DNA of 32,835 nt from Amycolatopsis circi (GCF_003385235.1 NZ_PQIA01000108.1:1-32835); one strand, 5' to 3'; shown: positions 1 to 7,655, numbered from the stretch's first letter. A program made the numbers and translations. Notes: generated by a model from the letters alone, not told the origin.

Positions 1-903
1 GAGCTGTCCCTGCCACGCGTTCCGGGCCCGCCCGCCCATCTCCGCCGGGAGGCTCAGGCGGGACGCGTCCTCGAGCAGGTCCCGGACCACCGTCAGCGTC
101 GGCACGTGCGCGACGCCGCGTTCGGCCATCAGGGCGGCCGTTTCGTCGTCGATCGCGGTGCCGTGTTCCACGCAGCGCACTCCGGCCTCGATCGCGTTGC
201 GCAGTCCGGCGTTGTTGTGCGCGTGCACGGTCACGTAGGTGCCGCGCGCGGCGGCCTCCTCGACCGCGACGCGGATCTCCGCCACGGTGAACTGGGTGTC
301 GGAAAGCTTGTCGTGATAGGAAACCACGCCGCCGGTCACGCACAGCTTCAGGAAGTCCGCGCCTCGGCGGAACGCCTCCCGGACGTTGCGGCGCAGCTGA
401 TCCGGGCTGTCCGCAAGGAAAGCCAGCTCCCGCAGTCCGGGAATGCCGTGCGCGGACCACAAGTGCGCCGGTTCCCAGCCGCTGACGAGGTGCCCGTGCC
501 CGCCGGTCTGGCACTGCACCGGCCCGCACTGCAGGATCCGCGGCCCCGGGATCTTCCCCTTCGCCACCGCGCCGGCCAGCCCGCCGTCGATACCGCCGGT
601 GTCCCGCACTGTCGTGAACCCCGCGTCGAGGGTCTGCGCGCAGTTGGCGAACATGTCCGCGGCGATTTCGGCGGCGGGCAGGCCGAAGCCGGTGTCCGCC
701 GCGATGTCGCTGGAAATCCCCAGATGGACGTGGGCGTCGATCAGGCCGGGCACCAGGGTCAGCCCGGTGCAGTCGAGCACCCGCGCCCCGGGCGGCGGGG
801 TCCCGCCGAGCCGCGCGATCCTGCCGTCCTCGACGAGAACTGCTTGCCCGGCAACGGGATCCGCGCCAGTCCCGTCCGCCACCGTCGCGCCCGTCAGCCA
901 CAT
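1..903 (-). CDS. Amidohydrolase family protein (3' end outside window)
   Basis: This is the N-terminal 301 codons of a metal-dependent amidohydrolase; the gene runs off the left edge. The start ATG at 903 follows a strong GGAGAAGGGAG ribosome site. The protein opens with the small beta-sandwich segment typical of the imidazolonepropionase/Xaa-Pro dipeptidase-like branch (MWLTGATVADGTGADPV), followed by the metal motif DAHVHLG near residue 57. Later come a KLCVTGG strand, with the lysine that is carboxylated in many relatives, and TVHAHN and CVEHGT, which carry the other metal-binding histidines. Family members hydrolyse cyclic amides, lactones or dipeptides in the cytoplasm; the substrate here is not known. 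It lies 112 bases downstream of a PucR-type regulator on the same strand, so it may be a target of that regulator. The family assignment is firm, the specificity open. Confidence 0.88.
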   Translation of the reverse strand, partial: MWLTGATVADGTGADPVAGQAVLVEDGRIARLGGTPPPGARVLDCTGLTLVPGLIDAHVHLGISSDIAADTGFGLPAAEIAADMFANCAQTLDAGFTTVRDTGGIDGGLAGAVAKGKIPGPRILQCGPVQCQTGGHGHLVSGWEPAHLWSAHGIPGLRELAFLADSPDQLRRNVREAFRRGADFLKLCVTGGVVSYHDKLSDTQFTVAEIRVAVEEAAARGTYVTVHAHNNAGLRNAIEAGVRCVEHGTAIDDETAALMAERGVAHVPTLTVVRDLLEDASRLSLPAEMGGRARNAWQGQL

Positions 904-1015
904 TTCGGCTCCCTTCTCCGGAAAGCACCAGCTTTCCGGGGAAGGCTGCGGCCTGGCCAGTGCCCGGACGTCGGGCATCGGCCGGGCGGCGTGCGACGTT
1001 CGTCGCGCGGCCGGG

Positions 1016-2257
1016 TCAGGACGCGGGCCGGATCCTCGGCAGCTCGCCGCCCCGCGCGGTTTCCGCGCGGTAGCCCTCGGCCAGCCGGCGCATTTTCAGC
1101 CCGAGGTGCAGGGTCAGCCGGTCGTCGCCCCGGTTCAGTTCGCAGCCGGTGAGCTGTTCGATCCGCTTCAGCCGGTGATACAGCGTCGCGCGGTGGATGT
1201 TCAGCTGCTGCGCGGTGCGCGCGACGTCGCCGGCGTTGTCGAGAAACCTTTCGAGCGTGCTGAGGAATCCGGCGTGCGAAGCGTCCCGTTCGAGCGCGTC
1301 GAGCGCGGGGGTGTGCGAAGCGGCGACGAGATCGTCGGCGGGCATCTGCAGCAGCAGCTCGTACGGACCGAGTTCGCCCCACCGCGCGACCGGTCCGAGC
1401 GACGGCACGAACCGCGCCGCGCGCGCCGCGAGGAAAGCCTGCCGGTACGAGGCGGCGATCTGCTCCATACCGTCGACGACGCCGCCGACGCCGAACACGA
1501 GCTGCCCGCTCTCGCCGGTCAACCGGCCGAAGCGGGCGGTGAGCCGCGCGCAGATGTCGTCCAGCTCGCGGCGAGTCGGCGCTTCCCTCCGGCCGAACAG
1601 CAACCACGCCCGGGACTTGTTGGCGGCTAGCGGCGCGCCACCCGAAGCGTCCTCGACCGCCGCCTCAAGTGCTACATGCTGCGGCGCGGCACCCCCGTCC
1701 GGACCGGCGTGCTGCACGCCGAGCACCTGAAACCGCGTCGCGCCGTCCGGGAACAGCTGCTCGGCCCGCAGATCTTCGACCGCCTGGGCGCGGATGCCCC
1801 GATCGGACGAGACAAGCTCCCACAGGATCGCCTCCTGCCGGGCTTGAGTGCGTTCGTGCACGACGAGCCGCCGGTACAACACCGCGCCCGCTCGGTTCGC
1901 GGCGTCCTTGGCCAGCTCCAGCTGCTTCTCGTTCAGTGCCGAAGCGGGGTCGATCAGCCACAGGTACCCGAGCAGCAGCCCGGCGCAGCGCACCGGCGCG
2001 CACACTCGCGGCCGCACCCCGGCCACCGGCGTCCGCACCAGCCCCGGCGCCGTCCACTCCGCGATGCCCTGGGCGAGCACCTTGTCCCGGACGTCCGCGT
2101 CGACCGACCGGTTCAGCACCGAGGACACCCGGACGCTGTCCTCGTCCCCGAAGTGCCTGCTCGCGGCGAGCAGCCGGATCGAGGGGTCGTCGATCGCCAC
2201 CGAGCGCTGCAGCCGCTCGGCCAGGTCGTCGACGATCTCCTGCAGGTCGTCAGCCAT
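1016..2257 (-). CDS. PucR-family transcriptional regulator
   Basis: A 413-residue protein. The C-terminus is a PucR-type helix-turn-helix (VARTAQQLNIHRATLYHRLKR, then LTGCELN), preceded by a CdaR-like degenerate GGDEF-type middle region. The N-terminal half resembles the GAF-like sensor seen in PucR/CdaR proteins (SIRLLAASRHFGDEDSVR). The start at 2257 is chosen because it follows GGGAAGGTG at good spacing and the protein begins naturally as MADDLQEIVDDLAERLQ; the frame stays open further upstream without family-like sequence. Members of this family activate catabolic genes for purines, amino acids or amides in response to a small ligand. The downstream amidohydrolase on the same strand is the most likely target, and a cluster of GCGACAG repeats lies just upstream. 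The ligand is unknown. Confidence 0.9.
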   Translation of the reverse strand: MADDLQEIVDDLAERLQRSVAIDDPSIRLLAASRHFGDEDSVRVSSVLNRSVDADVRDKVLAQGIAEWTAPGLVRTPVAGVRPRVCAPVRCAGLLLGYLWLIDPASALNEKQLELAKDAANRAGAVLYRRLVVHERTQARQEAILWELVSSDRGIRAQAVEDLRAEQLFPDGATRFQVLGVQHAGPDGGAAPQHVALEAAVEDASGGAPLAANKSRAWLLFGRREAPTRRELDDICARLTARFGRLTGESGQLVFGVGGVVDGMEQIAASYRQAFLAARAARFVPSLGPVARWGELGPYELLLQMPADDLVAASHTPALDALERDASHAGFLSTLERFLDNAGDVARTAQQLNIHRATLYHRLKRIEQLTGCELNRGDDRLTLHLGLKMRRLAEGYRAETARGGELPRIRPAS

Positions 2258-2320
2258 GGCGGGCACCTTCCCGGGGTTCCGGCGTGCCTCCACTCTCCCC
2301 CGGCTCCGCCCGGATTGCGA

Positions 2321-2379
2321 GCGACAGACGACGCGAAATCCCCCGTTCAGCGCGACAGATGTCGCACGACGCCTGTCGC
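2321..2379. promoter_or_regulatory. Cluster of GCGACAG half-sites (putative operator)
   Basis: In the divergent region between the PucR gene and the SCP2-like gene, GCGACAG occurs at 2321-2327, the perfect palindrome GCGACAGATGTCGC at 2352-2365, and the inverted half-site CTGTCGC at 2373-2379. This is an operator-like arrangement. PucR as the binding protein is inferred from position only. Confidence 0.4.
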
Positions 2380-2461
2380 AAGTCCGCCCGCGAGGTTCCC
2401 GGCACCTGTCGGAAGCGCCGGCGCGACCGGCCGCCCGATACTCGGCTCGAACAGCGAAGGA

Positions 2462-2893
2462 GTGATCCCCCTGGACATCCCCGGATTCATGTCCCCGGCG
2501 CACGTCGACCGGATGAACCAGCTTCTCGCGGACTCGGCCGAGGTCCGCGCCGCGGCGGCCGAGCTGGGCGGGACCTACACGATGACCTACCGGCTCGACG
2601 GCGCCCCGAACGGAACCGAATACTGGACGACCGTTTTCGGCCCGGCGGGCCTGCGGTTCGAGCTGACCGCCCCGCCGTCGCCGGACGTCCTCGTCCGGGC
2701 CGACTGGACCGCGACGATGAGCGCGCTCCACGCGCAGCAGGACGGCCGCGACGCCCAGCCGATCCACGAGGAAACCACCGGCGACGAGACGCTGGTGAAG
2801 CGGCTCCACCACGTCCTCGCGCTCGGCAGGCGAGTCGCGACGATCCAGACCCGCCTGCCCGACCTCACCGAGCCGAGCCCGCCGCCTCGGTGA
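2462..2893 (+). CDS. Small SCP2-like protein
   Basis: A protein of up to 143 residues with no signal peptide or membrane segment. The central part (TMTYRLDGAPNGTEYWTTVFG, then FELTAPPSPDVLVRADW) resembles the beta-sheet core of SCP2/sterol-carrier-like proteins, which bind lipids, but the match is weak and a function is not claimed. The start is uncertain. AAGGAG at 2457-2462 overlaps the in-frame GTG at 2462, which therefore cannot use it. The in-frame CTG at 2471 has ideal spacing (8 bases), and ATG at 2489 lies 26 bases away. The 3' end overlaps the convergent sigma-factor gene by 29 bases. Confidence 0.65.
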   Translation: MIPLDIPGFMSPAHVDRMNQLLADSAEVRAAAAELGGTYTMTYRLDGAPNGTEYWTTVFGPAGLRFELTAPPSPDVLVRADWTATMSALHAQQDGRDAQPIHEETTGDETLVKRLHHVLALGRRVATIQTRLPDLTEPSPPPR

Positions 2894-3668
2894 GCTGCTC
2901 CCGCAAGGTGCTCAGCGTCCGGGCCAGCAGCCGCGACACCTGCATTTGCGACAGCCCGACCTTCTCGGCGATCTGGCTTTGCGTCATATTCGAGAAAAAC
3001 CGCATGACAATAATCGCGCGCTCGCGTTCCGGCAGTTCCCGCAAAAGCGGCTTGAGCGTTTCCCGGTCCTCGAGCTTCTCGATTTCGGGATCGCTGTCGC
3101 CCAGGGTGTCGGCCAGCGCGATCGAGCCGGTGTCGTCGTGGGCCGGGTAGTCGATCGACGCGGCCTGGTAGGCGTTCCCGGCGTGCAGGGCTTCGGCGAC
3201 CTCGTCGAGATCGAGGTCGAGGTGGTCGGCGAGTTCGCGCGCGGTCGGCGCGCGGCCGAGGCGCTGGCCCAGTTCCGTGGCGGTCTGGCCGATCCGCAGG
3301 TGGAGTTCCTTGAGCCGGCGCGGGACGCGGACCGACCAGGTGTGGTCGCGGAAGTACCGGCGGACCTCGCCCATCACCGTCGGCACGGCGAACGCGACGA
3401 AATCCGTCTGCCGCGCGGGGTCGTAGCGGTCGACGGCGTTGATGAGGCCGATCCGCGCCACCTGCAGGAGGTCTTCGGACGGCTGGCCGCGCCGGGCGAA
3501 CCGCCGCGCGATGTGCTCGGCCAGCGGCAGGTGCTCCTCGATGAGGCGCCGCCGCAGCCGGGAGTGCTCGTCGGTGTCCTCGGCGAGGTGGCTGATCTCC
3601 TCGAACAACACCGCGCAGTGCCGGTAGTCGTCTTTGCGCCGGGTGCGGGTCATGGTCGCCGCGGTCAT
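2865..3668 (-). CDS. SigB/SigF/SigG-type RNA polymerase sigma factor
   Basis: A 267-residue group 3 sigma factor. Region 2 is clear (LPLAEHIARRFARRGQPSEDL, then LLQVARIGLINAVDRYDP and VPTVMGEVRRYFRD). Region 3 contains VPRRLKELHLRIGQ and REL.DHLDLDLDEVAEAL. Region 4 has the helix-turn-helix (MTQSQIAEKVGLSQMQVSRLLAR). The length is normal for the actinobacterial SigB/SigF branch, which directs stress and stationary-phase transcription. The start at 3668 follows a perfect AGGAGG. Members are usually held by an RsbW-like anti-sigma factor encoded next door, but no such gene is seen here; the upstream neighbour is a broken DUF6292 gene. A candidate self-recognised promoter lies at 3841-3866, and further matches sit upstream of several genes in the window. 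Confidence 0.95.
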   Translation of the reverse strand: MTAATMTRTRRKDDYRHCAVLFEEISHLAEDTDEHSRLRRRLIEEHLPLAEHIARRFARRGQPSEDLLQVARIGLINAVDRYDPARQTDFVAFAVPTVMGEVRRYFRDHTWSVRVPRRLKELHLRIGQTATELGQRLGRAPTARELADHLDLDLDEVAEALHAGNAYQAASIDYPAHDDTGSIALADTLGDSDPEIEKLEDRETLKPLLRELPERERAIIVMRFFSNMTQSQIAEKVGLSQMQVSRLLARTLSTLREQLTEAAGSAR

Positions 3669-3840
3669 GCAAATCCTCCTGACAGCCGAGGGGAACGTGA
3701 CTCGTGTAGTGCCATGGGGCGCATCGCGTTGCCGACGCTAATCATCCTTAGTGGACAGTGCCCGGCGTCGCAAGACGAGCGGGCGGCGGAGCAGCGCGCT
3801 CGCCCGGGTCGCGAGGCGGCCGGAGCGTCATGGCCGGGTG

Positions 3841-3866
3841 GTACCCGCCCGGGGACAAGATCAATC
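3841..3866 (-). promoter_or_regulatory. SigB/SigF-type promoter candidate for the sigma gene
   Basis: On the minus strand GATT, 16 bases, then GGGTAC. This fits the actinobacterial SigB-type pattern GNNT-N14-16-GGGTA(C/T). The predicted start near 3834 leaves a leader of about 165 bases before the sigma-factor ATG, which would allow autoregulation. The rest of 3669-3938 holds no gene that I can support. Confidence 0.4.
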
Positions 3867-3938
3867 GGCCGGCCACTCGAATGGGGGCTCAAGTCACACC
3901 GCGAAGACGCAGCAGAGTGGCGAGTTCGGCGGAACCGC

Positions 3939-4316
3939 CTACGGAACGGTGAGCAAGCGGCGCGAGCTGCCCGGATGCAGTGATCGTCCGCGCGCGATGC
4001 GGTGATGAACCCGAGCAGCTCCGCGGGCGGCGGCGTGACGCTGGCGCCGCCGAGACAGCGGAGCACGAGGAGGTCTTCGCCGGAATGCGTTTCGACCGCG
4101 ATCGCCCATCCGTGGACCTCGTCCCGCAGCAAACGCGAAATCGCGCCCGGGGTAACCCGGCCGGCGGGCGACGAGAGCGACGTACGCCGACAGCGGCGAG
4201 CCCGGGTCGACAGTGCAGGATTCGAGGCCGCTCCCGAGCGCTCGCGTGACCTCGTCGAGGTAGCCGCACAGCGCGGCGAGGACGGTGTGCTGATCGCTGG
4301 GCGGGACGTGCGGCAT
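3939..4316 (-). pseudogene. DUF6292 family gene with frameshift
   Basis: Translation from ATG 4316 gives a normal DUF6292-like N-terminus (LSAYVALVARRPGYPGRDFA) and then leaves frame. Family-like sequence resumes at once in another frame: LLRDEVHGWAIAVETHSGE, LLVLRCLGG, VTPPPAELLGFITASRADDH. Removing one base from the AAA at 4131-4133 joins the two parts. In the resumed frame no stop appears until 3665, well beyond the expected end of the family, so the 3' part is probably also worn. An upstream GTG at 4325 is a possible alternative start. It lies about 30 bases after the small membrane-protein gene on the same strand. DUF6292 proteins are common in actinomycetes and have no known function. 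A single-base sequencing error is the alternative explanation. Confidence 0.7.
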
Positions 4317-4346
4317 CGCGGTCACGGACGCCTTTCCCCGGCGAAA

Positions 4347-4841
4347 TCAGCTTCCGGGCTGCCACCGCCCGCGCAGCGAACGACGGTCGGTGCGGCTGAG
4401 CACCCCCGAGCTGTCCCGCGTCCAATGCCCGCCGCGGGAATCGGTGAAGGACAAGCCGGGCACGGCCGCCGCCGAGTACAGATCGTCCACCGGCATGGCG
4501 TCCTCGCCGAACGGCAGCGCGCGGACGGCGGTCGCACCGGGCGGGATGATCGCCAGCCGGGTGCGGTGCGGTTCGTCCTGGTCCGGGCGGCTGATCTCCA
4601 GCGAGCAGTCGAACACCGGTGCGTCGCCGCTGTTGTGCGCGCACACGACGTAATCCTCTTCACGCTCGTGCCGGGCGCCCTCGTCGAGCCACGCGGAGAC
4701 CGACTGCGCCTGCTGCTCCTGCCGGACTTCCGCCTGGTCCTTCCGGTTGAGCAGCATGATCCACACATACGAGGCGAACCCCAGCAGCGAGCCCGCGCTC
4801 CCGATCGCCGATACCCACGTAGCGGTCAGTTGTGATCCCAT
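4347..4841 (-). CDS. Small membrane-anchored protein of unknown function
   Basis: A 164-residue protein with one N-terminal transmembrane segment (about residues 8-31, WVSAIGSAGSLLGFASYVWIM), then a short charged and glutamine-rich stretch (NRKDQAEVRQEQQAQ). The soluble part is probably a beta-rich domain (VCAHNSGDAPVFDCSLEISR, AIIPPGATAVRALPF, VPGLSFTDSRGGHWTRDSSG) typical of actinobacterial proteins that resemble an immunoglobulin-like fold. No function is recognised. The ATG at 4841 lies only about 4 bases from the predicted start of a SigB-type promoter candidate, suggesting a nearly leaderless stress-linked transcript. The DUF6292 remnant follows on the same strand. Confidence 0.75.
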   Translation of the reverse strand: MGSQLTATWVSAIGSAGSLLGFASYVWIMLLNRKDQAEVRQEQQAQSVSAWLDEGARHEREEDYVVCAHNSGDAPVFDCSLEISRPDQDEPHRTRLAIIPPGATAVRALPFGEDAMPVDDLYSAAAVPGLSFTDSRGGHWTRDSSGVLSRTDRRSLRGRWQPGS

Positions 4842-4851
4842 TTCCGCACAG

Positions 4852-4877
4852 GTTCCCCGATCCGGCCGCGCCGAAAC
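4852..4877 (-). promoter_or_regulatory. SigB/SigF-like promoter candidate for the small membrane protein
   Basis: On the minus strand GTTT, 16 bases, then GGGAAC, ending 10 bases before the ATG at 4841. The -10 element differs from GGGTAC by one base. It lies back-to-back with the plus-strand candidate at 4892-4917. Confidence 0.35.
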
Positions 4878-4891
4878 CCGGTCCGGCAGAG

Positions 4892-4917
4892 GTTTAGACC
4901 TTCCGGGGGCGGGGTAG
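4892..4917 (+). promoter_or_regulatory. SigB/SigF-type promoter candidate in front of a predicted small RNA
   Basis: GTTT, 16 bases, then GGGTAG on the plus strand. No protein gene follows on this strand. Instead two hairpins follow, the second ending in TTTCT. Confidence 0.45.
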
Positions 4918-4923
4918 CAAGAG

Positions 4924-5002
4924 CACGGCGCGGAACCGTTCCGCGCACCGGACTTTCGTTGCCGCGGGGACGCCGGTGGTGCTGGGACACCGCCGGCGTT
5001 TC
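4924..5002 (+). ncRNA. Predicted small RNA, about 80 nt
   Basis: The region between the small membrane-protein gene and the CYTH-CHAD gene carries, on the plus strand, a SigB-type promoter, a perfect 8-bp hairpin (4928-4946, loop CCG), a short linker, and an 11-bp hairpin with one G-U pair (4971-4998) followed by TTTCT. This is the layout of an independently transcribed, terminated small RNA. It ends 23 bases before the stop of the convergent CYTH-CHAD gene. No match to a known RNA family is recognised; this is a prediction from structure alone. Confidence 0.35.
4971..5001 (+). terminator. Rho-independent terminator candidate
   Basis: Stem CGCCGGTGGTG with CACCGCCGGCG (11 pairs, one G-U), loop CTGGGA, followed by TTT on the plus strand. 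It could also act as a bidirectional barrier at the 3' end of the CYTH-CHAD transcript, although no T-run follows in that direction. Confidence 0.45.
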
Positions 5003-5024
5003 TGCTGTCCGCAATGGACGAAGC

Positions 5025-6476
5025 TCAGGCCTTCAGCCAGGCCGGGCGCTTGCCTTTCCGCAACGTGCGCCACTCCTCGCCGAACCTGCTCCGCAGCATG
5101 CTCGCGGCGGCTTCGTCGCGACCGTAGAGGAGACCGAAGGTGAAGGTGTTCTGGTTCTCGCTGAAGCCGTCGATCGCGAAGTGCCGTAACGCCGCGCGGT
5201 CGACCACGCTGTCCTGGTGCTTGCCGAGCGTTTGCTGCACCGCCTTGACGTGCTTGCGCCAGGTGCGCAGCTTCTTGCCGAACACCAGCCGGACGGCGTC
5301 GGTGGCATAACGGGCTCGCTTGGCCTTCTTCCGGACGTTGTGCAACGCCTGCTCCAACTCGGCGCCGCTGAGCCCCTCTGTCGCCGCGGTAGCCCGGTAA
5401 AGCTTGCGTGCCGCCTTGCGGACGGGTTTCCGCAACGCCTTCTTGCCCACGGGTTGCACTGTGTCGAGCAGCGCCGCGATCGACTGCAACAGCGTCACGT
5501 ATCGGGTGCTGGACAAGGCTTCCGTCGCGCGAGCCAGCTCTGTCTGCGAAGTGCGGGCGAAGTCTCGCGTCAGGTATTGCCGCAGCGGCCCGAAAATCAG
5601 CTCCGCCGGGACCTCGTCGAGACAAGCTTCGAGGCGAGCTTGGCTGACTTCGACGTCACGCGCGGGGGCGAGTTCGGCTCCCAGCCACTTCAGCTCCGCC
5701 GCGATCGACTCGGCTTTTTTCTTGCCCGCCAAGGTTTTGAAGGTCTGGAGCGTGCTCCGCAGCTTCCGCGCCGCCACCCGGAACTGGTGCACCGAATCGT
5801 CCGCCCCGACGCGAAAGCCCAAGTCAGCGCGACGCAACCGCTCGAATTGTTCGCTCAGATACGCCGGCAACACCTCGCGCGAACCACGCTTCTCTTCGGT
5901 CCCCGAACCGATCAACCGCTGCAGTTTCGACGGCCACCAGGCGTTCTCGGCCCCGCGCTTCCGCAAACTCCGGTCCAGCCGGTCAAGCAGCTCCGGCTTT
6001 GACTCCGGCGCGAACTCGACGTCCAGCTCCCGCCAGCGATCCAGCCGAACCTCGCGTCCCCCAAGGACTTCAGCGGTGACGTGGTCGTCCGCCAGCGTCG
6101 CCAGCGTGCGGCCGGACGCGTCGGTAAAGCGGTGAGTGAACCGGTCAGTCCGCACCTGCGCGACCGCCCGGAGCTTCCGGTCCAGCGTGAACGCGCGCAC
6201 CAGCGTCGCGATCGGAGCGGGCACCTTCGGGCTCTCCTCGAGCGGAAATCGCAGCTCCTGGCCGGTGTCGAGCGGCAGTCTCAGGCACCACCCGGTGTCG
6301 TTGCTTCTTCGCAGCGTGATCCCGGCTCTGGCCAACCGGAAATCCTTGGTGTCGTAATAATCGGTCGCCAACGTCTGCTCCGCGGGCGCCTCCTGGGCAA
6401 TCCCCTTGCCCGCCAGCTGCGGCACCCGGGCCTTCAAGCTCAGCTCGTACTTGCGTGCGGACTCGACGCTTTTCAT
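5025..6476 (-). CDS. CYTH and CHAD domain-containing protein
   Basis: A 483-residue cytoplasmic protein. Residues 1 to about 200 form a CYTH tunnel fold (TDYYDTKDFRLARAGITLR, WCLRLPLDTG, ELDVEFA). Residues from about 210 to the end form a helical CHAD domain with the conserved histidines and basic residues (VHQFRVAARKLRSTLQTFK, LGAELAPARDVEV, LHNVRKKAKRARYATDA, LGKHQDSVVDRAAL). CHAD domains bind polyphosphate, and CYTH domains hydrolyse or bind triphosphates. The N-terminal signature, normally ExExK, reads E-L-S-L-K at residues 11-15, so the second acidic residue is lost. The gene lies 19 bases after malic enzyme and is probably co-transcribed. An AGGAGC ribosome site precedes the ATG at 6476. 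Confidence 0.93.
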   Translation of the reverse strand: MKSVESARKYELSLKARVPQLAGKGIAQEAPAEQTLATDYYDTKDFRLARAGITLRRSNDTGWCLRLPLDTGQELRFPLEESPKVPAPIATLVRAFTLDRKLRAVAQVRTDRFTHRFTDASGRTLATLADDHVTAEVLGGREVRLDRWRELDVEFAPESKPELLDRLDRSLRKRGAENAWWPSKLQRLIGSGTEEKRGSREVLPAYLSEQFERLRRADLGFRVGADDSVHQFRVAARKLRSTLQTFKTLAGKKKAESIAAELKWLGAELAPARDVEVSQARLEACLDEVPAELIFGPLRQYLTRDFARTSQTELARATEALSSTRYVTLLQSIAALLDTVQPVGKKALRKPVRKAARKLYRATAATEGLSGAELEQALHNVRKKAKRARYATDAVRLVFGKKLRTWRKHVKAVQQTLGKHQDSVVDRAALRHFAIDGFSENQNTFTFGLLYGRDEAAASMLRSRFGEEWRTLRKGKRPAWLKA

Positions 6477-6495
6477 TCCCAGCTCCTGATTCGGT

Positions 6496-7620
6496 TCAGT
6501 CGTTTTCGGCCGCGCCGGCGACGCCCTCGGCGATCGCGGGCACCAAGCCCTCGTCGAAGACGCTGGGCACGAGGTGCTCGAGGTCGAGGTCGTCGCCGAC
6601 CGTCGCGGCCAGCGCGTGCGAGGCGGCGAGCAGCATCCGCGCGGTCACCCTCTGCGCGCCGGAGTCGAGCAGCCCGCGGAACATCCCCGGGAACACGAGG
6701 ACGTTGTTGATCTGGTTGGGCAGGTCGCTGCGGCCGGTGGCGACGATCTCCGCGTGCTCGTGCGCGACGTCCGGGTCGACCTCCGGGTCCGGATTGGCCA
6801 GCGCGAACACGATCGCCCGGTCGGCCATCCGCGCGAGGTCGTCGCCCTTGAGCAGGCCGCCGACGCTCACGCCGATGAAGACGTCCGCGTCGTGCAGCGC
6901 GTCTTGGAGGCTCCCCCGGACCGCGTCGCCGCGGTTGGTGTTCTCCGCGAGCCACTGTTTCTCGCCGGTCAAGTCGCGTTCGCCGTGCAGCGCGCCCTTG
7001 CTGTCGCAGACCACGATCCGCTCCGCGCTGAAGTCCGCTTTCAACAGCAGCCGGGCGATCGCGGACCCGGCCGCCCCGGCACCGGAGATCACCACCGACG
7101 TGTCCCCCGGCGTGCGATCGGTCAGTTTCAGCGCGTTGTCCAACGCGGCCAGCACGGCTACCGCGGTCCCGTGCTGGTCGTCGTGGAAAACGGGGATGTC
7201 CAGCTCGTCGTGCAGCTGCCGCTCCACGGTGAAGCACCGCGGCGCGGCGATGTCCTCCAGGTTGATCGCGCCGAAGGACGTCGCCAGGTCCTTGGCGGTG
7301 CGCACCAGGTCTTCCGGCTCGCGGCTGACCGGGCAGATCGGCCAGGCGTCGACGTCGGCGAACCGCTTGAGCAGCGCCGCTTTGCCCTCCATCACCGGCA
7401 GTGCGGCGGCCGGACCCTGGTCGCCGAGACCGAGCAGCGCGGAACCGTCGGAAACGATCGCGACGGAATTGCTGCGCACGGTCTCCCGCGCGAGCACCGA
7501 CGGGTCTTCCGCGACGCGCTTGGCCAGCTCGGCGACGCCGGGCGTGTAGTGCTCGGCGAGGTCGTCGGCGTCGTCGAGCCGCACTCGGGTGGTGACTTGG
7601 ATCTTTCCGCGACTGCTCAT
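6496..7620 (-). CDS. NAD(P)-dependent malic enzyme
   Basis: A 374-residue short-form malic enzyme that converts malate to pyruvate, CO2 and NAD(P)H in the cytoplasm. Visible motifs are YTPGVAELAKRV with the catalytic tyrosine, VAIVSDGSALLGLGDQGPAA, VMEGKAALLKRFADVD with the catalytic lysine, INLEDIAAPRCF and VFHDDQHGTAVA with metal ligands, the dinucleotide fold GAGAAGSAI, and FALANPDPEV. The common GLGNIGPLA segment reads GLGDQGPAA. A SigB-type promoter candidate (7630-7655) ends 10 bases before the ATG at 7620, so the message would be nearly leaderless. It leads an operon with the CYTH-CHAD gene. Cofactor preference cannot be read with certainty. Confidence 0.93.
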   Translation of the reverse strand: MSSRGKIQVTTRVRLDDADDLAEHYTPGVAELAKRVAEDPSVLARETVRSNSVAIVSDGSALLGLGDQGPAAALPVMEGKAALLKRFADVDAWPICPVSREPEDLVRTAKDLATSFGAINLEDIAAPRCFTVERQLHDELDIPVFHDDQHGTAVAVLAALDNALKLTDRTPGDTSVVISGAGAAGSAIARLLLKADFSAERIVVCDSKGALHGERDLTGEKQWLAENTNRGDAVRGSLQDALHDADVFIGVSVGGLLKGDDLARMADRAIVFALANPDPEVDPDVAHEHAEIVATGRSDLPNQINNVLVFPGMFRGLLDSGAQRVTARMLLAASHALAATVGDDLDLEHLVPSVFDEGLVPAIAEGVAGAAEND

Positions 7621-7629
7621 GGCACCCGG

Positions 7630-7655
7630 ATACCCGGCCGCGCCGCAGGGGAACC
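7630..7655 (-). promoter_or_regulatory. SigB/SigF-type promoter candidate for malic enzyme
   Basis: On the minus strand GGTT, 16 bases, then GGGTAT, a full match to the SigB/SigF consensus. The predicted transcription start falls at about 7621-7623, directly before the ATG at 7620. Confidence 0.55.

Noticed and set aside
1016..2812. A 598-residue protein on the minus strand
   Set aside because: Only the part from ATG 2257 resembles the PucR family and has a ribosome site; the upstream extension crosses the divergent promoter region and the SCP2-like gene.
2865..2893. A regulatory overlap between the convergent SCP2-like and sigma-factor genes
   Set aside because: A 29-base overlap of convergent ends is common in compact genomes and no further signal supports a special role.
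5014..5124. A 36-codon plus-strand frame (MDEAQAFSQAG...) behind the small-RNA promoter
   Set aside because: It lies beyond the hairpin-TTT terminator, is antisense to the end of the CYTH-CHAD gene and has no ribosome site.
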